Assembly: GCA_032768795.1 (NCBI GenBank)
Contig: CP136493.1
Span: forward strand, 806,001 to 870,000
DNA: 64,000 bases
Direction: 5' to 3'
From: Tremella fuciformis
Lineage: Eukaryota; Basidiomycota; Tremellomycetes; Tremellales; Tremellaceae
In this document: piece after piece, positions 55,301-64,000 of the stretch
Layout of the letters: every line of letters starts with the position of its first letter
How positions within the stretch are numbered: the first letter of the stretch is position 1
Translations under genes and position numbers: made by a program
The notes under the pieces: generated by a model
Database searches by the model: none
What the model saw: only the letters and a program-made list of their open reading frames with translations
Told to the model about the DNA's origin: nothing

Positions 55301-55596
55301 TGCCGCCGCGTCTTGCCCTTGGAGAGCTGGTCGGCCGGGGAGGGATAGGAGGACCGCGAGTCGGACGTGAAGGCATTGATGATGTTTCTGGGGGAGGGTA
55401 TGCGGGAGCGGAGAGTGGAGGGTGATGATTCGGCGGCCAGGTTGTTGACGGCTGGGGAGGTGGGAGCGCGACCGGAGGCCGAGACGACGATGGGCCGCTC
55501 GTCATCTTGGCCTCTGGATGGCGTGGAGCTGGACTGCCCGGCAGAGGAAGACGACTGGCCCGGACGACTTCGCGAGAAGGGGTATTTGGGCGGCAT
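52382..55596 (-). CDS. KRE6: KRE6/SKN1-type beta-glucan synthesis protein (GH16)
   Basis: Fifteen exons on the minus strand reassemble to 861 aa: 55596-54664, 54616-54429, 54393-54316, 54268-54114, 54068-53831, 53783-53474, 53424-53194, 53148-53141, 53099-53046, 52998-52834, 52784-52752, 52708-52680, 52638-52569, 52524-52494 and 52444-52382. A 310-residue Ser-rich cytoplasmic tail leads to one transmembrane helix (LLFLLILVIGILWVAVYPVL). The lumenal GH16 domain contains WDLVFSDEFN, GGYFEAAVSLPG, LWPAIWTMGNLGRAGYGG, the active-site strand PEIDMLEAT, and FEYSPGASGYITWV. The end is GCDPSDHPTA ... NRLVDTC. It is a type II Golgi/ER protein needed for beta-1,6-glucan in the wall. Two introns are GC-AG and one internal exon is only 8 nt. 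Confidence 0.93.
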
Positions 55597-56272
55597 CGTC
55601 GGTCCTCAGACTCGCACACCCGAGTAGGTGTAGCTGCGGATCGCAATCCACTCGGACGATACCGCGGTCGCCAGCCGAACCACACTGAAGTCGTATGCAG
55701 CAAGCAAGCAGACAATGAAGAGTGACCAACGAGCGACGACGAGTGCGGGAGTCGGTGACGGACTGAAGACGGCTATCTTTTTCTACTATTCTTTAGAGCG
55801 AGCTTGAACGGGCACATGCATCCATTGTACCGTCATCTGCCAAACTATTCCCGCCTCTCAGGGCTATTTCCTGCTCATCAAGTCCGCTTCCAGATCTCAT
55901 CTCCTCATATGACCCAGGGTTACTACCGAGTATCGTCAACAGAGCAAGGGAAAAAGTCACGCGCGCGCGGATCTACAACGCACAGACGCGTCGCTGATCG
56001 GCGATCACCGCTTGAGACTGAGATTATTTTGCCACTTGACCCTGACTGAGAATCGCCGCGGAGTTTCGTCGTCTGGCACCTGCTCTTTGTTGCGAAATTC
56101 ATAGCGAAAGAGCCTTCAACCTTCTTCTGCTTTGCATAGGAAGACACGTCAGTCGTCAGCTAGTGGGCAGCGGTGCGAAGCTGACAGGATAGGCCGAAGT
56201 CAGCGGCATTTCAAGCAAACACCTCGACCAGACCATCTCTTTTCGGCACTTTACCGTCAAAGACCAATCAAG
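55597..56272. other. Divergent promoters of KRE6 and RPS10
   Basis: A 676-base region between two divergent starts. CT/GA-rich sequence stands before each gene. No TATA box is obvious, as usual for ribosomal-protein promoters in fungi. Confidence 0.45.
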
Positions 56273-56973
56273 ATGATCATCTCCAAGCAGAACCGCCGCA
56301 CCGTGAGTGGACCAATCGACAGGCCGCAGGGAGGGCGCAAGGTTGCGCGAGAAGGTGGAACAGCTTGGACGCGTGGACATGACGGAGACAGGGGAAAGCA
56401 TGGACACCGCTGGAAGACTGGGAGGCAGCATCAACGGGGAAGAAGGGTGAAGGGCGAGACCATCGCTCATGGCAGATTTACGAGAACCTCTTCAAGGAGG
56501 GTGTGCTCGTCGCCCCCAAGGACTTCAACAAGCCCGCGCACCCCGACATGCCCACCGTCCGCAACCTCGAGGTCATCAAGGCGATGCAGTCCCTCACCTC
56601 CAAGGGCTTCGTCAAGACCCAGTTCTCGTGGCAGTGGTACTACTACACCCTCACCGACGAGGGTCTCGCCTACCTCCGCGAGTGGCTCCACCTCCCCTCG
56701 GAAATCGTCCCCCAGACCCACATGAAGCCCGCCCGCCCCGCCGGCAGGCCCGCTGGGTTCGGCGGCGACCGCCCCGGCGGCCGTGACGGCGCTTACCGCG
56801 CTCCTCGTGGCGACCGCGAGTACCGCCGCCGTGACGACGCTGGCGAGAAGGAGGGTGCCGGTGGCGAGTACAGGCCCGTGAGTTGCCCATCTTTTCTTCT
56901 GGTCTGCACGACTAGGACTGACGATTAGCGCTTCGGCGGTGTCGGCCGTGGTGCCGGTGCTCCTCCCTCGTAG
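56273..56973 (+). CDS. RPS10: 40S ribosomal protein eS10
   Basis: Three exons, 56273-56302, 56476-56877 and 56929-56973 (158 aa). Exon 1 codes only [10 protein letters not shown]. Exon 2 carries the conserved winged-helix core [37 protein letters not shown] and [20 protein letters not shown] with [10 protein letters not shown]. The C-terminal tail is Arg/Gly-rich ([16 protein letters not shown]). eS10 sits on the 40S head near the mRNA entry. A short first exon followed by a longer first intron (173 nt here) is common in fungal ribosomal-protein genes and often carries regulatory signals. Codons are strongly biased to C-ending forms (AAC, TAC, CTC, GAG), fitting very high expression. Confidence 0.97.
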
Positions 56974-57260
56974 ATGTGGCGAGCGCATGGAGACTCACTC
57001 TGGGATGACAGGTGCATGGATACATAGGCTAGGTTGTTGTACAGCGCTGCCCTATGAACATCCCGTGCTTGAACCAAGTTACCAGCTTGTCTGTGGCAAG
57101 ACGGACGGGATCAGATTTGCCGAGGTCCAGTCACCTGACCTGCAACGATGACGTCCAGTCTGTCTCCACGTTACTGACTTTGACTCTCGACATACGTTCA
57201 GCCTTGTGTACTACTTAGACTCTAGCAACTGGAGATGAGTGCTAGTGTAGACCAGTCGAG

Positions 57261-58722
57261 ATGACAGACGCTGCGCCCGACGGCTCTCGGCCAGAAGTGC
57301 CGGGCTTCGTGCCAGCTTCATCCCTGCCCCGCCCCCCGACCAGCAGCACCACCACCCCGAATAGCGGTTCCCATCGCAACGCGTCTGGCGGACTTCCTCC
57401 CATACCCAAGCCAGTCAACGGTACGGAGAAGCCTTCTGTAGAGAACGAAGAGGGCGAGAACGGCACGAGTGCAGTGAGGACTGGGCCGGCCAAGCCGATC
57501 AATCGACCGATCTCGAGTAAGAACGCGATCGTGTATAATGCTGTCCAGGTGCGTCTCCTTCTCCTAGTCCTCAACCTCCATGCGGCGACAGATGGCTCCT
57601 GAGGCGAAAGTGCACTTTCAAGCTGTGATCCGGAACTCACACGCAGCGGCGCAACCCCGTCCTGCAGAATATCAAGAATGTCGGTATCGAGATTGGAGAT
57701 ATCGTTGCAGACTACCAAGTTGGCACACACAACGGCGTCCTGTTCTTGTCGTGCGTACTGCCCCTCTCTGCTATGATCCGCTACTGATCAGTCAGACTCA
57801 AGTACCATCGCCTTCATCCCGAATACATTCACCAACGTATCGAGAAGATGAAGAACATGTACCACCTACGTGTACTGCTTGTCCTGTGTGACATTGTGAG
57901 CTGTGTCGTGTGTAGGACCGAATAAAGCTCACGCGATAGAACGAGCATCAGCAGAGTATACGAGAATTGACCAAGATTGCTATCATCAACGAGTTCAGCA
58001 TGTTCGTTGCCTGGAAGTAAGCACCCTCCGGAATGCGAGTCATAGGGGACAGACTGACAGGCAGCAACGAGGAGGTCGCCCAGTATCTCACAACGTTCAA
58101 GGCATACGAGCACAAGTCCGCCGATACCTTAAAAGAGCGGATTCACCAGAGCTACCACGACCAGCTGCAGCACGTCCTCACAAGTGGCAAGAAAGTCAAC
58201 AAGACAGACGCAGACAACCTGGCTTCTCAGTTCGGCGTGAGTCGTCGCCTCCTGGGATGAAATCAGCTCACGTATCAGTCTTTCGCCAACATCACCAAGC
58301 AGCCGGCAAAGGTGCTGGCCAACGTCAAGGGGCTTGGTGCGACCAAGGTCGCTTCTTTGGTCGATGCGTTCAGCAAGCCTTTCGTCGTGGGAGGCCTCAA
58401 GAGGGACAAGACAGAATCGGCCGCACCTCAGGTCATCGTAGCAGCTGTGCCCGAGCAAGGGGCAAGCACCGGTTCAAACCTCGACACCGAGGTCGGTGGA
58501 GATGAGCCGATCCCTGGCAGTCCAGATTGGCCTGAAGACGAGCAAGAAGTGGAGCAAACCGAGGTCAGCGACTCGGTCGACCCTAATTCTGGAAGAAGGA
58601 AGATAGGACCGAGTCGCTCGCCCGGCCTCAGTCCAGAGCCTCGCGCTATAGACGCCTGGCACGACCCGCTCGAGGACGACGATGAAGACGAGGCGCCCGT
58701 CTCAAAACGCGCCAAGACTTGA
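57261..58722 (+). CDS. RAD10: DNA excision-repair protein Rad10/ERCC1
   Basis: Six exons: 57261-57548, 57647-57750, 57796-57895, 57940-58016, 58065-58236 and 58279-58722 (394 aa). The ERCC1 core is complete: RRNPVLQNIKNVGIEIGDIV, ADYQVGTHNGVLFLSLKYHR, LHPEYIHQRIEKM and YHLRVLLVLCDI. ELTKIAIINEFSMFVAW and EEVAQYLTTFKAYEHKSAD follow, then a helix-hairpin-helix (LANVKGLGATKVASLVDAF). It lacks nuclease residues, as expected, and should bind Rad1/XPF to form the 5' flap endonuclease for nucleotide excision repair and crosslink repair. The N-terminus (85 residues) is Pro/Ser/Asn-rich. The tail of about 100 residues is acidic and ends in a possible basic signal (PVSKRAKT). Confidence 0.95.
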
Positions 58723-61041
58723 GGTTCCCGTGCCCGCTCGACAGTATCTCACGGGTCATGCTCGACTCCGGAACGGATCATGGACGATCCTCTACCCGGC
58801 TGATCGGTTGCGACGCGCGCCAGCTGCGCCTCGGTCTCTCCACATGGTCTATCGGGCATACCCGTCATACGCAGTCACTGCCCTGCCGCCGCACGAGCGT
58901 TGGTGACATCCAACAACGCACAGAGCGACGTTCTTGGCTGCGCCTCGGTTGCCAATATCGGTTAGCCGGTCAGACGGCCCCCTGGTTTGACTGCTCTGTG
59001 CTATGCATGTGCGACCCATGAAGTAACCATGCTGACGTCCTTTGACTCTTTTCACCGGTGGCCGATCGACGGCGTTCGGCGCTGAAATTACCCGAAAGGA
59101 ATCGCACGGATCGCCTGGCACGGGTTGTACCTGTTTCATTGACAACCATCGCTCACTCGCTGCGTCATCGAGATATCGAGAAGCATTGTGCGCGCGTGAA
59201 CAGACAATGTCGAGCAAGCCGGGAGGTCGGCAGATCGTCTCATCGCCAGTGCCGAGACAAGGAGGCGCATAAGCGATCAAACTGCACGGTTCGCTCTCCT
59301 CGGTGCCTCTATGATCACATCAGTGGCACCCCGCTGCGCTCGGGACCAGCCGCAAGGTCGTTGCGCTTCGGCCTGACGGGCATGATGATATGTAAGCCAG
59401 CCCATTCACCATTGAGTTCAGCTGATGGTTCCAGGATGACTCATGACCGCGATGGGCAGCGATCGACATCTCCGGGTCGATCATCTGCACACACACTTCT
59501 CCGTGCTCTGATCACACGCGGACGCACACAGACGTCCGCCCATGCACACAACGACACGGACAACACGGACAGACAGATCATCCCTCGAAGCCGGTGACGC
59601 GATATCCGTCATGCTGACAGAGGCTAACCGCGAGTGGCTGAGAGCGCTAAAAAACCGGTGCGCGTTTGCAAGCTATGCCGAAGGCGGACCTGATCCAGTC
59701 GGATATGCGATGGCAGCTCCCCGGCATTGGAGACAAATCAGCTCTGGACATCTGGTCGTCTTTTCCACCCCACTTAAAAGACATGCTTCAACTCTGGGGC
59801 CAACCTGCTACCTCCACGGCGGCGAGGGACAATTCGGTTTTGACGATCAGCGCCGACCTGAACTACGGTAGGACCCCGGTTCTGAGTCTTTTTGACCCTG
59901 ATTGTACTCACCCCCTTGGGTACCTCGGAACGTGTTTGAACCAAGGCGATCAACGATCAGCCATCAATCACCATCAACCATCACACATCAGCCATCAGCC
60001 ATCAGCCATCAGCCATCACCATCATCATCCCCGGGATCACCGCCTCTTTCGGCGAGTCTACGTCTGCTCTGTGCCCCTATTGTCCGAGCACGCTATACGT
60101 CGCTCTCGCGGGCTTTGAGCACGGCCTCCGAGGGTCGCCCGCACGAGCAGCATGCGATCAGCGGTCATCACATCGCATCAAACGGGGCAAGCCAATCCCC
60201 CTTTTTGGGTACTGGGGGATCATCGCGATAATGGTTGCTCGAACTCTCGAGCGTTGGCGCATCTGCTCGTCCGGTCCGGCGAATTCAAAGCATAATAGCA
60301 TCGACCCCATCAACTCGCTCCCCCATCGACCCCTTTCCCACCACACAGCCTGTTGTCAGCCGTGTATTCCTGTTGTCTGTCTATCGCTGTCGTCTGTCTG
60401 TCGAGGCCACGGCTGTTGTTGTTTCTGTGTACCGTTCCTGTCCCTCGTCCTCCCCTCTCGTCTCGGTCGCATCGGTGTCGGTCTTTCGGGCAGATCGACC
60501 GCAGATCAAAGAAACAACCGAGACGGCTGCCGGCCCCTGGTGTAGATCATCACCGCCGCGCTGCTCTGCACCCCAACTCGAGCGCTGCTGTCCAGCCTCG
60601 TGTTGCCCCCGCCTGCCCGCGCTAGTCGCCCAAGCCGGCATCGCCGCCTGACCCGCGCCATCACCAACACAAGCACGTCCACGTCCACACCCACATCCCC
60701 GGTCCCGGGGACACGCCATTTGTGTCATCAGGGGAACAAGAAGCTTGACCATCCATCATCCCCACCACACTCCATCACCATCGCCTCTGGGCCCACTCTC
60801 GCCAGCCGACCGCACGGCATATATCCATCGCGGCCAGACATACACTCGATCTCTCCCCGCACACACTCGACCACTCCCACTCCCACTTGCCCCTCTACGC
60901 TACTCGAGTAGCTTTGACACGCGTTTATCTCACACCCACACATCTCATCTACACCACACTTCCTCCTCCTCTGTCTCCTTGCGCCAGCTCTACCGCTCTC
61001 CTCAGCCGCCTCCGCGCTCGCTCCACGAGCGACCAGTCGCG
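58723..61041. other. 2.3-kb gap, probably long regulatory/leader region of the forkhead gene
   Basis: I see no protein with convincing content. The right half (about 60250-61040) is very pyrimidine-rich and free of purine runs, like a long transcribed leader or promoter. A short tandem repeat lies at 59987-60014. CCCCTTTTT near 60200 resembles a stress-type element in reverse, but this is weak. Long leaders are common for fungal regulatory genes. Confidence 0.45.
59987..60014 (+). repeat. ATCAGCC tandem repeat
   Basis: Four perfect copies of the heptamer ATCAGCC, flanked by degenerate CATCA/CCATCA units from about 59950 to 60030. No function is evident. Confidence 0.8.
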
Positions 61042-63863
61042 ATGTTTATCCCGTCGACTCCGCGCAGCCAGACGCGACCGGGCACTTGGCCAAGGTATAT
61101 GGGGACCGCGGCCGACCCGTCGATGTCTTTTCCCCCATCCACATCCACAGCCTCGGATACCTTCACACACCCATTCCCGGGTCACTCGTCGAACAACAAC
61201 ACCACGCCTTCGCCAAACCTCTCATCGTCGCCCGTCACCATCACGGATCTGCCGCAGACCCCGGTCACCCACTTTGGCTTCCCTGCGCCCGTAGCCTTTG
61301 GCTCGTCGCCCTCGTCTTACCCCCTGCCGTCGCTGCTCAGTCGTCTCCACGTGCCGTCGTCCCCTACGTGCTGTGACCACCACTCTGGCAGTACAGCCAC
61401 CATGCCGTCTTACCCCGACACGCCGTCCCCTCCTGCGCGATACGGTCTCTCTGGCGGGCTTATCGTGGCCAACGATTCGATGTGAGTCTTTTTGCTTCAG
61501 AGTCTGCTTCTTTGGTACCTCGTCCTTGACCCTCGCCCTTGACCCTCTTGACCGTTAACCGGCGACGACTCGTGCCTCGCTTGCCATATGACATGGCTTA
61601 TCGCGTATGGATCACCGGGTATCGGCCGTAGACGGGGTTGTCAAGAGACAAGAGAGGGGACAATGGGTCACCTGGTGACATGGGGGGCGGGGTCCACGCG
61701 AGGACAAAGGAGAGAGAGAGACAAAAAGGGACACTTTGCTGATGCCGATCAGGTCCGGGTCCGGGACCGACATGCTTCCCGCCGACACCATCACCAACTC
61801 TGGCGTCGCCGCCCCGCTCTGCGCCCCGCACGACGTCTATTTCGCCAAGCCTCACCTCGCCCATTCTCACTCTTCTCACCCTCATCCGCCTTCCCATCAT
61901 CACCGCCCCGCACTTCGGGCCACCCTGTCTCACAATGCCGTCTCTGATCTCGGTTCGCATTCGCAGCATGGACAGCAGGCGTGGGCGAGAGGGTTTGCCA
62001 CTCAGTTATCTGGAACCGAAACTGGATCTGGATCTGGAACTGGAACTGGAGGGCGCTTGACGACGGGGGCGGGCGTCGCTACCGAGCAAGGGCAAGGGCG
62101 ACAGATCACCACTGTCACCACCACTGCAGCTCAAGGGCGCAACGTCTCGGTGACGACTCCTGTCCTCCACACTGCCTCGTCGTCGGCACAAGCGACCTTG
62201 TCGTCATCAACATCACAATCACAATCAGCATCATCGAACCATCACCACCATGCCGCTCGTCCTGACGACAACCACGAGGCAGCTTCAGCGGCGGCGGCGG
62301 CGGCAGCAGCAGCGGTGGTGACCACGACTACCACGACAGGGACGGAAGCTGCTTCGTCAGCTTCACAGCCTCCTCCCCGTTCCATCACTTTGTCTGCCCA
62401 TCCAGGAATCCAAGCCGCACAGACCTTCCCCATAGACAGCGACGACCACGACCACCACCATTCTTCTACCCGTACTCATACTCATCCTCATCACAACTAT
62501 CCTCCTCCCCTCCCTCCTCTTGTGGTTGGTGGACACCACCCGTCCATGCCATCGGCCTCGGACGTGACACCCCCAGTATCAGCAGCGTCTCTCTCCATCG
62601 CCCCGACGACCATCAGCTACGGAGCGCCCTCGTTCAGTGACGACCTGTCCTTGCACACATCCCACCCTCATCATCACCACCATCCACACCATCCTCATCA
62701 CCACCATTACTCCGGTGGCGAATTCCAAGGTCCTGCTTCTTACGACAGTTCCTTCTCCTCGGCATCCTCTTGGTCAACCATCGATCCCTACTACGGCTGG
62801 GGCATGTCGTCGCCACCCAAACTCCAGGAGCCCATCCTCGCTCCGGGCGAGCTGCCCGCACCGAGACCACCCATGTCCTACGCTGCCTTGATCGGCGAGG
62901 CCCTGCTCATGGCTCCTCCCCCTCATCAGCTCTACGTCTCGGAGATTTCGGACAGTATCAAGAAGCGCTATGCCTGTGAGTTTACCCTTCTAGATCATCC
63001 CTGGACGGACACCGTCTGTGCTCGTGGCTGACGAGATAGACTACCGCCAGAACCCCACCAAGATCTACAATGGCGTCCGGCACCAGACATCCATGTGCAA
63101 GGCCTTTGTCAAGCTCCCCCGCCCGTTCGGCGACCAGTCGGGCGGCGCACGCAAGTGGGCCATCCGCGCCGGCTGCGAGACGTGGTTCTCCAACGGCGGC
63201 TACAACCCCCCGGGCTACCACGGCGCGGCCAAGCGTCCCATCTCGTCATCCGGCCCCGGCGGCTCCATGGGCGGCGCAGGCTCCGCCATGGGCGGCAAGG
63301 CCAAGTCGACCGCAAGGTCAAAGCAGCTCGCCATCGGTACAGGTATCGGTCTCACCTCGCCCCGTTCCTCGCCCTACGGCTCGCCCGGCAACGCGGGCCC
63401 GTCCGTCGGTCCAGCCTACGATGGCACATCCAAGCCGTACTACCCTCCCCAGTACCCCTTGAGCGGCTACGCCGCCCCGCCGCCCCCGCCGAGCCAGTAC
63501 TTGCCCCCGGGGTACCACTACGTCCCCGTCCCCGCCGCCCAGGGCCACCCGAACGGCAGCCAGGCCATGTACGTCCCCGTGTGGAACCCCTACTCGTCCA
63601 CCTCGTCATCCTCCACTACCGGCGGTAACGGCGGTAATGGTAACGGTAACGGCAACAACGGCGGCGCCACGCCGTCGCAGTCCCAGATGTCACAGGGCCA
63701 CCTGCAACAGCCGCCCACGCCCGCGTCGTCGTACCACACCATGGGCATCCAGGGCAGCTGGGGCCCGCGATACGGCGTCGACGAGAAGGGCAGTCCGGAG
63801 AGCTACGACGAGCACATCCAAGGTCGCATGTCGCCCACTTCGGCACATGGTAGCGACCAGTAG
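61042..63863 (+). CDS. Forkhead-domain transcription factor, His-rich
   Basis: Three exons, 61042-61481, 61753-62975 and 63040-63863 (828 aa). The forkhead domain spans the second splice: PRPPMSYAALIGEALL, YVSEISDSIKKRYA/YYRQNP, GVRHQTSMCKAFVKLPRP and GARKWAIRAGCE. The recognition helix reads GVRHQTSM where classic factors have S-I-R-H-N-L-S, so it is a divergent fork. Before it lies a long Ser/Thr/Pro-rich region with Ala9 and several His clusters (HHHHHPHHPHHHHY near residues 540-555). After it comes a Gly/Asn/Gln/Pro-rich tail. The first ATG in frame, in a long pyrimidine-rich leader, is used as start. Intron 1 is 271 nt. Targets are unknown. Forkheads in fungi often act in cell cycle or morphogenesis. 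Confidence 0.88.
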
Positions 63864-64000
63864 GCCCCTTTTTCTGCTTGTGATACACGACCGACATGAC
63901 CGCCACGACCGCTCCGACTTTGACGATGTGCAGCCAACTCATCTCGCCCATACGCGGCCAAGCGCAACATCACCCCCAGCCGGCCTGGGCGTTGTCTAGA

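Noticed and set aside
58723..61041. Several 90-180 codon frames
   Set aside because: No domain, no splice logic and strong strand asymmetry in base composition; more likely leader/promoter.
1..64000. tRNA, rRNA, CRISPR arrays and bacterial-style operons
   Set aside because: Read by eye in the gaps on both strands; no cloverleaf arms with a T-loop core, no spaced repeats, and all genes carry spliceosomal introns. A covariance search could still find a small RNA.

Overview
The window is a gene-dense piece of a fungal nuclear chromosome. Almost every gene is split by very short introns, mostly 40-60 nt, with GTGAGT/GTGCGT/GTGGGT-type donors and a CTGAC/CTAAC-like branch site close to the acceptor. 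Coding DNA is GC-rich, with many C/G-ending codons. Together with the gene families present, this suggests a basidiomycete, most likely a tremellomycete yeast; that placement is inference. I reassembled exons by hand on conserved protein sequence, intron signals and frame arithmetic. Nothing was aligned by software.

Layout. 1-12.7 kb holds housekeeping and regulatory genes: the start of an unknown gene, NCE101, mitochondrial ribosomal mS41, TFIIH subunit TFB3, an unknown basic protein, TAF10, a CUE/CCCH/SMR no-go-decay-type nuclease, HAP5, and a secreted type-B carboxylesterase. 13.3-16.1 kb holds an unknown protein and a class I aminotransferase. 16.4-27.2 kb is an unusual block of four proteins I cannot place in known families: a 1,406-aa helical protein, a 243-aa protein, a 156-aa protein, and a 536-aa protein whose C-terminal third carries a His-Trp-Gly ... 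Asn-Asn-Cys pattern like a circularly permuted papain/LRAT-type fold. Two of them have clear TATA boxes. 27.5-32.5 kb holds a small single-pass membrane protein, RAI1 and a DUF2828 protein.

33.1-50.0 kb looks like a co-regulated catabolic cluster: amino-acid permease, divergent Zn2Cys6 regulator, SDR dehydrogenase, Baeyer-Villiger-type monooxygenase (BVMO) and a second SDR. The octamer GACGCCGG or its complement recurs in three intergenic regions of the cluster. The BVMO gene is interrupted by a complete 6.55-kb Helitron-like element sitting wholly inside its last intron. Removing the element leaves a normal 46-nt intron with intact donor, branch site and acceptor, and the split protein joins in frame. 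The element has TC and CTAG ends, a 3' hairpin, a short asymmetric inverted repeat, a 1,778-aa Rep/helicase and a second small spliced gene.

50.7-63.9 kb holds a WD40 protein (WDR89-like), a KRE6/SKN1 glucan-synthesis protein with 15 exons, ribosomal protein eS10, RAD10/ERCC1 and a His-rich forkhead factor.

Splicing is the other theme. I find one AT-AC intron, one intron with an apparent GG 3' end, four GC-AG introns, internal exons of 7, 8 and 12 nt, and a terminal coding exon of 8 nt. Each is supported by restoring a conserved protein sequence. No tRNA, rRNA or CRISPR was recognised.
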